Source: Casuarina equisetifolia
Lineage: Eukaryota > Streptophyta > Magnoliopsida > Fagales > Casuarinaceae
Direction of reading: 5' to 3'
NCBI GenBank assembly: GCA_028551475.1
Contig: CM052361.1
Location: forward strand, 21,279,491-21,343,490
DNA: 64,000 nucleotides
Numbering within the stretch: the first letter of the stretch is position 1; the number at the start of each line of letters is the position of its first letter. The translations under genes were made by a program, and so were the position numbers. The notes beneath the pieces are model-generated. The model was not told the DNA's origin. It was given only the letters and a program-made list of their open reading frames with translations, and made no database searches. Positions 27,293 through 40,399 of the stretch are shown one piece after another.

Positions 27293-27689
27293 TATTGCCT
27301 TTCAATTTACTTTCAATCATAAAAGCTAACTTAAAGGTTAGAAAGTTCTCTTTTCATTCAAGTTTTATTTCTAAGATCTTTTCTCCTAAACTTTCTCTTT
27401 CTTACATTGAGTATCATTGGATTCAATGTGGCATATGTAAATTTTTTTTTTAAGTGTAGACTTTTATCTTGCATACAAGCTTTAAGGAAAAACTCCCTAT
27501 TAGCCCTTCAGGATGTAATTGAGATAGTAAGGAGTGCTCATGTAGGAGAACTTACAAAGTAAGTATCTTGAATTTAAATTCCCTTAATTGCATTTTCGGT
27601 TGACTTAAAGATACTTTGGGAGCCACAAGAGTTGGAGAAAGTTATGAATTCACTATTAGAAAGTGAAGGGTTTACAAAAATCATTATCA
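27293..27689. other. Unassigned stretch
   Basis: No gene or repeat recognised between the LINE copy and the anthranilate synthase pseudogene. Confidence 0.35.
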
Positions 27690-28014
27690 GTTACAAGCCA
27701 ACTTGAAGACAAGCAATTCATTCCTAACGCTTTTTTACATCTTTGTACGAGAGCATTATGTCAAAATGAACATTAGTAGGAAAAACATTTAACTAATTTT
27801 TAGACATCATAATTCATAAGCAAAAACTCAAATCTAAAATGCTTATGAGCATACACAAGTTGGGTCAACAATTGATAAAGATACAAAATGACATAATTAA
27901 AAGGTAAAAGATTGCACATCCATAAGTTGGGTCCTAAATCGTATTAATGAATAAATAAACAAAGAGAGGAGGAAAAAAAACTTAAGTTGATATGCATAAC
28001 ACTAGAAAACCTCT
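27690..28014 (-). pseudogene. Anthranilate synthase pseudogene, left part (split by a Copia insertion)
   Basis: Three collinear blocks match the intact gene. 27690-27800 matches about 34005-34100 (last exon), 27840-27910 matches about 34620-34680 (intron), and 27980-28014 matches about 34722-34755 (exon 9). The sequence between the first two blocks is deleted relative to the gene. Homology stops exactly at the 5-bp duplication that flanks the Copia element and resumes on its other side at 32652. Confidence 0.75.
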
Positions 28015-28365
28015 TGTTAAGGAATGAAAAATACTTTGCCAGCTTAAAGGACTAACATGGTGCTCTAGAAGCTTTCAGAATATGCCCTTACCAACACTTC
28101 ACACCAGCGCAAAAGGGGGGTAATGTACAACCACATTTTCCCCGCCAATAGTGAGACGCCAAGTCCCAATGAAGGATAGAACTTGTTATTTGCATATTCC
28201 AAATTTTGTACATTATAAGTAAAATGTTTTTTAGTAGGTATTTTCCTTTTTAAATGCAAGACGTTTTGCTTTATTTGGGGTTTTGTAAACTTTATCCTAA
28301 TCAATGAAAACTGAAGAATGTTTTCACATGTTCTTGAATCTTGCATTCCTTCTTGAATCTTTTCA
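28015..28365 (+). repeat. 5' LTR of the nested Copia element
   Basis: 351 bp starting TG and ending CA. Its right half (from about 28195) matches 32490-32651. Confidence 0.85.
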
Positions 28366-31300
28366 TGGTATCGAGAGCTAATCATGGTACTTTTCTTGTT
28401 CCATTCTTGCTTCTACATTTCTATGATTGCTTTTGCTTTGCTATTGTGGTTCAAATATTTTGTCGAACAGTTAGTGCGCACTTTGTTTTTGCTCATTTGC
28501 TCTTTAATATCTTATCTTTTTGCCACTATATTGCATCTAAAGTATTTCTTAGCATTATGCTTTGGTTACAAGATTGATTTTAATGTACATTTGCTTCATA
28601 AAATGGTTTCTATTGGATATCTATAGTTAAGTGTAGATTTTCTTGTCTTTAGTCTTTTACTTCTCACAGCGCCTTTATAGAACACCCAATGTGTGCCATG
28701 GCTACTTATGTTGCCTTTGGTTTTCTAGTTTTCATAGACATTTGATCGAACACTTGGTGTGCTTGATTTAGTGACCTTATGTCCTCCACCACAAATGACA
28801 TTGCCACCTCATGGCTACCAACAAGGATGATATTGCACCACCGATTACCCTTTATGTGCCTCTTGATACATGGGAAAATCAATAAGAGAAAAGGGATCAA
28901 TCAAGTTCTAAGTTGGATCAAAGTTCAAGTTATGTTTCCTTAATTCCAATTACCACAAACCCAAATGATCCTTTCTTTTTACAGGCCAGTGACACCAATG
29001 GAGCACCCTTGATCGGATTCAAGCTAAATGGGGCCAACAATTATGTGGTATGGAGTCAAGCTATGAAGTTAGCTCTCCTCTCTAAAAACAAGCTTGTTTT
29101 TATTGATGGAAAATACCCAACTCCAACCAATGACTTGTTGTACCAACCTATTTAAGAGCATTGTAACACCATCTATCTCTCATTGATCCTAAATTCCCTC
29201 TTTGCGTAACTTCATGAAGGGCTCATTTACTCAATTAGCATTTTCGATCTCTAGAAGGAACTCTACCCATTTTAATCAAGTTAACCTAACCTAAATTTAT
29301 GACTTGTTGAATGAACTAAACAACACAAAGCAATCATATGGATTGATAGCTTCATATTTTCACTAATTAAGAGCCCTATGGGATAAGTATGTGGCTTTAA
29401 TGGCTTTAGACTCAGTAAAAATGTTAAAAACTGACAACTGGAAACTCCATCAAGAAAGAATGAAATTCTATCAGTTTTTTAAGGGATTACATGATTTTTT
29501 TTTCACATCTCAAAGACCATATTCTACTTATGAAGCCTCTTTATGATGTTTTACAAGCTTATTCCATCACCAACAATGTCGAATACTAATATGGAAGGCT
29601 GGAGAAGACAACTAGTGATTCTCAAGCTTTTACAGTAACTTACATGGTTGATGCAGCAAGTTGGAGGTCACTTGACTCACTTGTTATGATGCCTAGAACT
29701 AAAAGAATGACTACAACACCGTCTCTCATTAACAAAAACAATGTGTCGTCTAGGGGTTTTAGAAAGGTCAAATATGAGCATTATGGATGAAAAGGCCATA
29801 GAAAAGAGACCTGTTATAGACTTAACGGGCCACAATGTGAACATTGCAAGTTATTTGGGCATAAAAAAGAAGAATGTTACAAACTTAATGGATATCTTTT
29901 GGGTCATAAGAATTTTGTTGGAAACTCCAATGTAAACCTTGCAATTGTTGGTCCAAGTCCTTATACTTTCACACCAAAGCAATATAATCGCATTATTCAT
30001 ATAATCAAAGATAATTATGGTAGGACCTCTCATGCGAATGGAGCAGGTATTTTGGAATCCATTCCTTGTATTTGGATTATTGATAGTGGTGCAAATATTT
30101 TGGAATCCATTCCTTAGATTTTCATGTTAAATGCATGTCTAAATCTAGATATGTGAAACCACCAAATGATGAATTAACCCAAGTAACCCACACTAGTTCC
30201 ATTACCCTAGCCAGCAATTTGAAGTTAAACATTGTCCTTTACTCTTGTGACTCAAATATAATTTGTTATTAGTAGCTAAATTTACTACTGTAAATAACTA
30301 TCTAATAGTTTTCTATGTTGATTTGTGTATGTTTTAGGACCTCTCAATGGGTGAAGTCAAGGGGATTAGAAGAATGTGACATAGACTTTATTTCTTTATG
30401 CATTCTAAAACAACCATGTTAGTAAGTTTTTCAATATTATACCGGTTTTTTTAGTTAATTCAGCATGTAAAGACCTTAATTTTCATCTATGGCACTTGAA
30501 ACTTGGTCACATGTCAATTTCTAAGTTTAAATATTTGCATGAATTCAAAGATTTTACATCTTCTAATTTTCATTGTTCCATTTGTTCTCTTGCTAAGTAA
30601 ACTCATAATCCATTTACAACATGCACAAAAAGTGCCTAAAATCTTTTTAATTTAATCCATATGGATATATGGGGACCATATCATACCTCTAATCATGATG
30701 ATTTAAAATATTTTCTAACTATTGTTAACGATTGCTCATGAGAAACTTGGACCTTTATCATGAAGCACAAGATAAACAATATCACATTTGGAATTTTTTT
30801 TAACAAAATTAAAAATTATTTTGGCATTGGAGTCAAACACATTAGATCTAATAATGCAACTGATTTTTTCAATTTCTCATATGAAAAATTGTTTTTATTA
30901 TGGGATATTATACATGAGAGTTGATCTATCTATACCCCACAACAGAATAGTATAGTGGAACGTAAGCATTACCAATTATTGGATGTTGCACAAGTATTAA
31001 AGTTTCAAAGTCATATGCCCACATGTTTTTAGGGTAAGTATATATTCACTACCACAGATTATCAATCACATCCCTTCTTTAGTCTTGCATAATAAATCCT
31101 CATATGAAGAAATTCACAAGAAAGCTCCTAACTTTTCTAGACTCTAAGTCTTTAGTTGTCTTTGATATGCCTCAATGGTGGGGCACAAAAACAAATTTGC
31201 CCCTCAAGTTGTTCCTAGTATTTTCATGGACTACCCTTTTGGGCAACATGGATATATGCTTTATGACATTCAAAAAATAATTTTTTTGTGATTAATGATG

Positions 31301-32479
31301 CTCATTTTCATGAAAATATTTTCTCTTTTGCAAATATAAAGAAAATGTCACATCCTTCACAATCCCTTATGATGTTGCCTTAAGATGAGGAGCCTACAGA
31401 ATAAGTTATCAGAGTTAACACTGATTCAGATGCTCAGGTAATCCCTCATACTCAAACACATTTCATTCCTAATGTTGCCACTTATACTACATTAGACATT
31501 ACCACTCTCGGTACATCAAGTAGCAAAACCACTTTATACCACCTTGGAAATTCTAGATCCTCCATTTGCGTCATTTCCTATTTTTACTTACAATGAAACA
31601 AAGGATGACCCTTCCTTACCATCCATGTATGATCCCATAGTACCTCCAAATCTTTCATTTCCCAAACAGTCCACTAGAATATCCAAACCACCTATATGGA
31701 CTCAAGATTATATTTGTAATAATATTCTCAATCCCTCCATACAATACCTCATCTCTGACTATATTCTTATACACACTTATCCATTCCACACCAACACTTT
31801 ATAGCAACCATTTCACCTAAGACAAAGCCTTTATTCTACCACGACACAGTTAAGGACTCTAAATGGCAAGATGCCATGGATCAAGAAATGAAAGTGTTAG
31901 AATCAAAATGGAACATAAGAACTAGTAGACTTACTACTAAGGAGAAAATTCATAGGATGTAAATGGATGAACAATATTAAGTATCATGTTAATAGGAGTA
32001 TTGAGCACTTTAAGGCTCATCTAATGGCTTAGGGTTATAGCCAAACAGAAAGGATAGATTATCATGAGATTTTTTCTCCTACAGTATAATATATGACAAT
32101 TAAAAATGCATTATCTATTACTTCACAACGTGGATAAGCTATTCAACAAATGGATGCTCATAATGCATTCCTATAGGGAGATTTAAATGAAAAGGTATAT
32201 ACGAAACCACCACATGGAAATTCTTTTCAAAGGGGGTCCAAAGTACGTCACTTAAGGAAATCTTTGTATGGGTTAAAGTAAATCTTATAACAATAGAATG
32301 AGAAGTTCACAAAAACTTTAGTATCTGTTGGTTATCAATAGTCGCTATACGACTATTCTCTCTTCATTAAAGAACAAAATGGTAATATGGTCTTAGTTCT
32401 CATATATGTGGATAACACTTTAAGCACTAGTAATGACACATAAGAAATTAAAGCTTTGCAAGCTTATCTCCATTTTATA

Positions 32480-32651
32480 TTTTCACACGTTTTGTACATT
32501 ATAAGTTGAACATTTTGTAGTAGGTATTTTCCTTTGTAAATGCAAGACATTCTGCTCTCTTTTAGGTTTTGTAAACTTTATCCCAATCAATGAAAACTAA
32601 AGGATGTTTTCACACGTTCTTGAATTTTGCATTCCTTTTGGAATCTTTTCA
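32480..32651 (+). repeat. 3' LTR (partial) of the nested Copia element
   Basis: About 170 bp matching the right half of the 5' LTR and ending in CA next to the second cctct. Confidence 0.85.
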
Positions 32652-33195
32652 CCTCTCAATGCTCATGAGCTTTTCAACCTTAACAAAACCAGGTTTGCAT
32701 GCCTACATGAACAGCCCAAACAAAATAAGTGAGTGTGGCCATGAGATGAAAGTTCACCGGAAAAGTTAAGCAAATTCTGGAAATCAGATAAGCCATCATA
32801 CATAGCATCAAGTGCAACCACAAAACCAATAACAAAAAAAGCAGCCAGAACATAGACCAATTCGATGCGGGCGCGTCATCAAATTGATCCAACTATGCAC
32901 TTGTGGTTAGCATAATAAGACATACATAAACTCAAATTTCTTTTCTCATATGCTTGAAGGGTAGCACTCAATGATGTTTCACACCCATCTTTTGAGTTCC
33001 CAAACATGTACATCTAAGGGAAAATTATCGAAGTTCCACTTAATTGGTTCCGTTAAAAAACATGTGTTGATCCTTTTTGAACTATGGAAATCGCATAACA
33101 ACTTTACAAAGAGACCAAGACAACAATTTTGCTACAAGTCAATAAGACACTCTTACCTACAGAAGGTGAAGATTTGTGAATATAGGGTCCAATAC
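32652..33195 (-). pseudogene. Anthranilate synthase pseudogene, right part
   Basis: Continues the pseudogene beyond the Copia insertion. It matches 34752-35245 of the intact gene, from exon 9 (decayed [13 protein letters not shown] region) into the long ninth intron. The intron match is nearly continuous to about 33195, so the copy arose from genomic DNA and not from a processed transcript. Confidence 0.8.
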
Positions 33196-33214
33196 GTTAA
33201 CAAGCACCCAGAAT

Positions 33215-33460
33215 GAGTTGCTCATCTTCAAGCGGGGGCTGGAATTGTGGCTGACAATGATCTCGCCAAGAAGCAAAGAGAACGTAAGAATAAAGCAGTT
33301 GCACTTGTCCATGCCATTGATATTGTAGAATCATCGTTTGTCGACAAATAATTCACATTTCGTCCTACACTTTCTCTACCCTCTCTTTATAAGTAGGTCC
33401 ATTTTTGACCGAGAATGAACGGAGCCGCTCATATGTCCGTTATGCGAGGAAGGTGATCAG
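33215..33460 (+). pseudogene. Inverted anthranilate synthase last-exon scrap with distinct 3' flank
   Basis: The plus strand encodes [20 protein letters not shown], continuing to SSFVDK and a stop (about 33229-33350). This is clearly the C-terminal end of anthranilate synthase alpha (intact gene: [20 protein letters not shown] to SSFVHK). Its orientation is opposite to the neighbouring gene. The following 110 bases match the reverse complement of 1792-1870 and not the intact gene's 3' UTR. Confidence 0.8.
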
Positions 33461-33469
33461 AGAAATACT

Positions 33470-33695
33470 TAGCAATTTGCTTGTGTTTGAAAGTTCCAAG
33501 CTCCCAACAGGTGGGATCAGCAATGATTTAAGATGTGTTCAATAGTCTAAATTTAAGATCCTACTAACCACTTGTAGTTTGAGTTAATTGCGTTTCTTGT
33601 AATTCTAACTCTTGCCATCACATACAATAGCATTCCTTTTTTCTTTTCTTTTTTTTCTCTCTCCCCATCATCAGTAGATCAGGGACGAAAACGAG
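33470..33695 (-). pseudogene. CDC6 gene scrap (exon 14 end joined to intron 12)
   Basis: 33485-33520 matches the CDC6 exon 14 region at 43235-43275, including the bases that encode SLIPPVG. 33535-33680 matches 43583-43735 in the CDC6 intron between exons 12 and 13. The part between them is deleted. It lies directly downstream of the anthranilate synthase gene, about 9.7 kb from intact CDC6 and in the same orientation. Confidence 0.75.
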
Positions 33696-33895
33696 GAGCT
33701 CAAGCCACCTTCGGAATGCAACGTTGGGCATGTTGAAAGTCCAAATCGTATGGAAAGATAGTGCACAATCAGAACATGTTCATTAATTCATTAGTTAGGA
33801 CAAGAAATCGCACATTAAGGAAGTTAACGAAACATTTAAGAAGACATCACGAAGAAAGGAGAGAAAGAGGGACGTAAAAAGAGATAAAATGTGTA

Positions 33896-36800
33896 TCATT
33901 TGTGCACAAATGAAGATTCTGCAAGATCAATGGCACGGACAAGTGCAGCTGCTTTATTCTCGCATTCTCTTTGCTCGTCGGCGGGGTCACTGTCAGCTAC
34001 AATCCCAGCTCCAGCTTGAAGATGAGCAACCCATTCTCGGCGCTTGTTTACGTCTTTGTAAGAGAACATTGTGTCAAAACGAGTGTTAGTAGGAAAAACT
34101 ATGGTTCTCAAGGCAAGAGCAATGTCCATATCCCCAGAAAATGATATGCCACCAAATCCACCACTATATGGCCCTCGTCTTCTCACTTCCAGTTGATCTA
34201 TTAACTCCATCGCTTTAACCTGTATTCCAACAAAGCATGCCATGGGAAAATTTTAAAAAAGAAACACAACAAAAGCAGCATTGCGAAAATGTGGAATAGA
34301 GATGGCGACGACAAACCTTCGGTGCTCCACTAACAGTCCCAACGGGTAATGCAGCACGAAGAGCATCCCAACTGGTTAAATTGTCGAGTAACTCCCCAGT
34401 GACCTACGAAGACAAATCTTGTCACCAAATGAGAGAAAAGATATATATTTTCACTAAATGCCACTATAAAGACTATAAATGATTTGGAGACTCTGTTCTC
34501 AAAGCATACAATAAGAACTAAGTTGAAGATGAAGTTGAAGTAAAATAATGAAACAACAACATTGACTGATTTTAGATAAATCATGAGCAACAACCTCAAA
34601 TCTAGAATTCAGACGAGCCTACACAAATTGGGTCAGTGATTGATAAATATACAAAATGACATAATTAAGAAATATAAGATTATACAAACAAAAGAAAGGA
34701 AAAAAAAAAAAAAAAACTTACAGTTGAGCTGATATGCATAACGTGCGAATACCTCTCAATGTTCATGAGCTTTTCAACCTTAACAGAACCTGGTTTGCAG
34801 ACCTACATGAACAGCCCGAACTTAAATACATGATTGGGGCCATAAGATGAAAGTTCACTGAAAAAGTTAAGCAGATTCTGAAAATCAAATAGTCCATCAT
34901 ACATAACATCAGGTGCAACCACAAAAAATGGTAACAGAAAACCAACCATAACATAGACCAATTGGTCCAATTATGTACTTATGGTTAGCATAATAAGACA
35001 AAGAAACTCAAATTACTTTTCTCATAGATAAAAGGGCAGCATTCAATGCTGTTTCACACCCACCTTTTGAGTTCCCAAACATGTACATCTATCTGAGGGA
35101 AGATTATCTAAGTTCCACTTAATTGGTTCAGTAAAAAAAATGTGTTCAACCTTTTCGAGCTATGGAAATCGCATAGCTTTACACAGGCTCCAGGACAACA
35201 ATTTCTCAACAGGTCAATAAGGCACCTCACCTACAGAAGGTGAAGATTTGTGATTATAGTGTACAAATGCTAAAGTCAAAGTTAGGTGGGCCACAAACTT
35301 TAAATTTAAATTCAACCATTCAATATCTTGGGGAGATACAATCGTGTTGGACATGTGCCAATTACCACCACACTAGACATGCACAGACGTGACCCTGGCA
35401 AACAATATGGCAGTTGGAAAGCACATTGACAAATAGTGCAGAAAATGTAAGTTTCCAAATGAAACCAACAAATTAACCATTAGCACAGGAAACCATGATA
35501 AACAAAAAACCATTATCCAACCAGTTTGACTTAACATATCATCCCGTAAGGATCTAGGATTAAGGTAAAGTAACCAAATAAAAGAAAAACTAAAACTTCA
35601 GAAATTTATCTTCAGACACACCATAATACATGTTCCGCACTAGGATTTAGCGTTCCACCAGTGATGGTAATATGAAATTTGAACCATGTACTTAAAAGTT
35701 TTGCACTTTGTAAAACAAAGAGTACAAACCTTTCCAACATCATTCCTCCCCAAGTCAACTAGCATAATGTGCTCTGCACATTGCTTTTCATCATTTAAAA
35801 GCTCTTTTTCCAGCATTAAATCCTCTTTGGGTGTCTTCCCTCTTCTAATAGTACCAGCAAGAGGTCGATTAGTGACCTTTCCCTGTCAACAAAAATAAAA
35901 ATATACATCCTTGTTGTTAGAGTTAATCGAAATGGTACACTTAATGGAGAATACAATAGGTAGGGGAAATCAAATCTCTAAATCATATTTGTGGTGGTAG
36001 AACCAGAATTAAAAGCCAAATGAAACCAATTGTGCAATAGTCCCTCGAATTAATGAAATAGCTACCTTCTTTACTCGTGTAAGAATTTCAGGGCTTGAAG
36101 CCACCATGATAGACCCTCTAGCCTGAATAAAAGGAACAAGAAGTCAAATTTTCAACTTTAGCTACACTTTCAAGGCAAAAGAGATGAGGAGATACAGCCA
36201 AACCTGTAAATAAGTCATGTATGGGCTAGGATTGACAATTCTTAGAGCTCTATAGACTTCAAATGGATCCGCAAAAGTCCTTTGTTCAAAACGCTGGCTC
36301 AATACAATTTGAAATATGTCACCAGCTAAAATATGTTCTTTACTCTGCAATACTGCTTTTTTGTACTCCTCACTTGTCATGCTTGAAATTTCCAATTTAG
36401 AGCCAAAGAGATTGGTGCATAATTCTATTGAACCGGCCAGAAGCCTTGGGCTGAAATTGACAAGTTTATGATTAGAACTTAAAAGAGAAAATAAATGTAA
36501 TGAGTAGGAAGGATGGAAGGAAAACACAGAATTATTACTCACGTCACTATATCATGTACTCTAGATACTAAAGCTTCCAAGCGCTTTATCCCATCATCAA
36601 GGGCCTCCTGATGTGAAGAATATTGATCAAGTCGCACCCAGTGAATCACATACGCTTTCTGATATCAAGAAAATGAACTTGATTGTCAAGTTAAGAGCAT
36701 ATAAAAAACTGTCCAATTATGCATACAAGAAACAATGGTGGAGTGATCTATATTTTGTTTTCATGAATTAAGTATATACATCTAACTCTTTTTCAACAGG

Positions 36801-38486
36801 AAAGTGCTGGAAGGAAAATGAAAGAAAATAGGTAGACTGGAGACAGGGCCAAGAACTATTGAAGCCTCCAAAAGTATATAACAAGTTATGTAGTTGTCTC
36901 TATCGATTGCTTTTTCTGAAATTGGGTTCCTTACTTATTTGATTTTCTATTCAAATAGAATAAATGCCAATTCTGGATTGTACATGGTACGCACTGAGAG
37001 GCTAAACGGCCAAAACAACATATTACTTGTTTGATATAACAGAAAATGAAGTAGTAAATTGATCAAATTAAAGCTACCTTCTCTACATGATCAAACACGA
37101 TCACATCATTGTAAAGGCCAAGATGAACATCAGGAAGATTCCTATCGTCGGGTGGGGCACCAGAGAAAGGTAACTTTTTCTTCTCAACATAACGCACTGT
37201 GTCATAGGAGAAGTAACCAACCCATCCACCTGGTCAAGGAATGTGAGTAACACTACAAATGGATTAGTCATAATGAACCATAATGTGAGAAGCATGAATG
37301 AAATCTTTTTATATTAAATTTACTTTCTTTTAAGCATACGTTTATGCTAAGCACACTAGCACTAGCAGGACCTATTCTCTCAAACACCACAAATAGACAC
37401 CATATCTCAAATCCCCTTCTCTTACCACAAAATGCTTCTGGAAGTTCATCTATAAGCTGGGGTTTCCATCCTTCCATGATTCTTCGAGGAACTGTCATTG
37501 GATCATCCACAATCTTCTCTTCCCTACACCCTTTCTCATGGTCCATAATTGTAACCATATTCTCCTTCGCCACAATTTCTAGTGTCGGCTGAGCTCCAAC
37601 TACACTATACCGCCCCTACATAATTCACCCAACTGAAGCATAAATGATTCACGTTTCATGAGGATTGCATGTAACTTACAAAGTACAACAAAACTCACAA
37701 TATTGGAACCCCCCAATACACCAGGCTCAACCGACTCAAATAGAAAGCTTGGGGCATCTCTGTCATCTTCCTTTACCAAACAACGATATGCAAGCACCGG
37801 AGTTAGATGATCGGAGAAAATACATCTGTACAAAGGAATCAAATTCCCCTTCTCGGAAGCTTCGAAAAACTTTTCTGCATTTTCGACTGCATGAATCGAA
37901 TCACAAGAATCAATATTCACAGAAATCTCATTCGTTTGTCAAACTTAGCAATATTATACTCGTTTCAGATTCCTCAAAAATGAAAACTGGGACTCATGAC
38001 ATTATGTCAGAGCAGTGGAGAGAATGCCTCTGCTTCGTCAGATATCAAACAAATCAAATGTAAAAATGAAAAGAGTAAGAAGAAAAGACATCGAAGCTTT
38101 TAATCATCTATTAATTACAATTCGGGACCAAAACTAAAAAATTATCTGCAAATCATAACAAAGTTCTGCACATGCAATCCCCAGACTTAAAATTTCGTTT
38201 CATTTTCTTGTAACTTTATGAGTTTCCTGAGCAATCAAACAGAACATTAGAAAATCAACACTTTTTCACTCCACACAGCAGCAGTTGAAGAAGAAATGAG
38301 AGGAATACCAAACGGCGAACGATTCCGAGCCGAGCATCTAAGTGCAAAGGCACACGAGCCCGGGCGGCGGAGGGAGACCGAGTTCCGCCTTGAGCTAGCG
38401 ATTCTCCGGTTAAAGCGGGCGGACAGTGGAGTAGCCAATCGGAGAGGCGACGGAAGCTGACAGGGTTGAACAGCTACAGCATCCAT
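33896..38486 (-). CDS. ASA: Anthranilate synthase alpha subunit, chloroplastic (complete, 11 exons)
   Basis: Catalyses chorismate plus glutamine to anthranilate, the committed step of tryptophan synthesis, in the plastid with a beta (glutaminase) subunit. Exons, high to low: 38486-38309, 37886-37699, 37615-37426, 37229-37078, 36658-36543, 36450-36204, 36122-36066, 35882-35730, 34802-34722, 34403-34317, 34219-33896. All introns are GT-AG and the exons sum to 590 codons, the usual plant length. Residues 1-59 look like a transit peptide rich in Ser and Arg. SFLFES (about 112-117) lies in the N-terminal part involved in Trp feedback. The chorismate-binding half carries [44 protein letters not shown] and [12 protein letters not shown]. 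The in-frame ATG at 38627 is rejected because the TATA box at 38641 puts transcription start below it. It shares orientation with CDC6. Confidence 0.96.
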
Positions 38487-38640
38487 TGTCAGAGCATATG
38501 ACAGAGAAAGCGTTTGATGCAGGAAACCCAACAAAAACGACCTTGAAAAGAAATGCTGGCGGATAGCCGAAGCCGATTCAAGAATACGCGCCCAAACGAA
38601 GGATGAACACGAAGACAGGGCAGTCACCGAAAGACGAGCA

Positions 38641-38647
38641 TTTTATA
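38641..38647 (-). promoter_or_regulatory. TATA box of the anthranilate synthase gene
   Basis: TATAAAA on the minus strand, about 155 bases upstream of the chosen ATG (38486). The distance predicts a transcription start near 38610 and a 5' UTR of about 125 bases. Confidence 0.6.
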
Positions 38648-38679
38648 TGCCCTAATTATTGAAAAGACAACATTCCCCA

Positions 38680-39540
38680 ATTGATTTTTGAAAAACCTAA
38701 GACAAACAATAAAATAAACCAACTCTTTATTTATAAATAGAAAATCACAGAAACTTGCACTTTGTTTTTTTGTTGAGCAAGGACGTTAAATTTTGGCATT
38801 TGCCGACAACGTTTTTTTTTTGGCTCAATTTTTAACAATAGACATTAAGAAGACATTAAGAAGTCGAGTTCCACGTTGCTGCAACACTTGCACGTAGTCG
38901 TTTTCAGGCGCTCATTAAAAAGGGAAGCAAGGATGGCTACACCGAGGTCCACCACGACAAGCAATAAAGCAAAAAATGATGAATCAAATAAGAGAAAGAA
39001 CACCCAAATCTTGTGATGCAAAAGTGATGCCTGCTTCTTATACTTTTAATGTCACTCTTTTAGATTTATCATCTCAAGATTGACCTAGTTTGAGGGAAGC
39101 CCTTGCATGTTAAATTGTGCCTCGAAATTTTACTCATATCCCATTCTTTTCCAAGTCGGAAAAATGGCGATCTTGTTAGCTCTTGCATTGTTAGGAACTA
39201 AATTATTACCACATATCTTGCATAACTAAATTTTGTTCGGATTTTTGACAAAAGCTATGTCTCTAAAGCTAGTATGAAAACAAAATATGCAAAAATGGCG
39301 GCATGTGTGTATATAGCTACAACAAAACTGTAATTTGCCCTATTGATTTATGAAAAACTTTAAGAAAACAATAAAACTAACCAACTCTTTATTTAGAAAT
39401 AGAAAACACAGAAACTTCCTTAAACCTACTGAGAACAGCACCCAATTTTTTTTGGTCGAGCAAGGACATTGAAGTTTGGCATTTCCCAACTAAGTTTTTG
39501 GCTTAATTTTTAATTCAAAACCTTTAGGCATCCAATTTTA
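38680..39540 (+). repeat. Direct repeat pair in the intergenic region (38680-38850 and 39345-39520)
   Basis: The two 170-bp segments share aaccaactctttattta, a run with cagaaactt, then gagcaaggac and tttggcattt in the same order. Between them lie the CDC6 scrap and a short copy (38859-38935) of the sequence at 40566-40670. Confidence 0.7.
38940..39200 (-). pseudogene. CDC6 gene scrap (exon 15 and flanking introns)
   Basis: Collinear with 42935-43150 of intact CDC6, covering exon 15 (encoding the DDKSKRVTLKVDEADITFA region) and intron sequence on both sides. Substitutions and indels break the frame. Its orientation is the same as the gene. Intron sequence is included, so it is a DNA-level duplicate. 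Confidence 0.8.
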
Positions 39541-40399
39541 CACTTTATCTGAAAAAATATATATATAACTGCTCGTATAACTACAATGCCATATTAGCAA
39601 GATATTCTTCTTAAATGAAATTCTTTTTATAGTTTATTTTGTTTCTGTAAGCCTGTATAGGCCGGTAATGTAATAGTGAAGATCACTTAAGCAAATAAAA
39701 ACAATTTGGCCCTCTCGCTTACTCTTTGTGAAGCCAAGACACTAAAAAACGCCGCCACGTCCAAGCATGGCTCACCCACGTCAACACAACCGCGTCACAA
39801 CAAGCGCCCACTCCGCATCTGCGCGCGTGCACTCCACACACGTCATCCCGACTGACAGCAATCAAGCAATGTATCGCAGAATTAATTCCCTATCATGAAT
39901 CAAGGAAATGAGAAAGGAGACGACAAAGGCAATGATCTGGGATAGCAAGAATACTCAAAAAACAGAGAACAAATAAAATCAAGTCATCTTTGATCTGATC
40001 TAAAGTTCATTCAAATTCGAAATACTTTCATACTTATTTCACCAATGGCAATCACGAAGGAATCAAGAGTTAATGCTTTCCATTTTATTGAAGAAATTAT
40101 ATACTTATATTTTCCTATAAAATTGTATTGAGAATATGTGTAAAAATCACATTAAGAAATACAAAAGAACTCCTGTGTTCTTCCTCTAGGATTTGCCTTC
40201 TTCTTGAAATTACTCCACAATTTCATAGTGCTAATTTCATTAAACTCCCTTCTTGCTTCCTCTTCTACGACCAAATTCGGTTCGCATCTATTTATTGGTT
40301 GATTAACAGTGCAGTCAAGTGAACTAGATTTGCCTAAATTAAGGAATACTTTTCATTTCTGGACAGTCGGCACGTCCAAGACGTGCAAAAATGAAGAGA
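39541..40399. other. Intergenic, nothing recognised
   Basis: AT-rich, with a GC-rich patch at 39745-39860 containing repeated cacg motifs. I see no supported gene; the 64-codon plus frame at 40128 has no recognisable feature. Confidence 0.4.

Larger units (their letters stand above)
28015..32651 (+). mobile_element. Degenerate Ty1/copia element nested in the anthranilate synthase pseudogene
   Basis: The 5' LTR is 28015-28365 (TG...CA). It is followed at once by a primer-binding site resembling the initiator-Met tRNA complement (tggtatcgagagc). The end of a 3' LTR is at about 32480-32651. The target duplication cctct stands at 28010-28014 and 32652-32656. Between the LTRs, traces of gag (from about 28913), integrase (around 30650-31050) and reverse transcriptase (around 31850-32420) occur in Copia order. 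It is broken, with many breaks and a shortened 3' part, and clearly older than the Copia element at 49.4 kb, to which its coding regions are related. Confidence 0.9.

Noticed and set aside
28366-28380. Possible tRNA-like signal near 28366
   Set aside because: It is the primer-binding site of the Copia element directly after its LTR, not a tRNA gene.
38487-38627. Upstream in-frame ATG of anthranilate synthase (38627)
   Set aside because: It lies only about 15 bases below the TATA box, so it would be upstream of the transcription start. The ATG at 38486 gives a normal transit peptide and total length.
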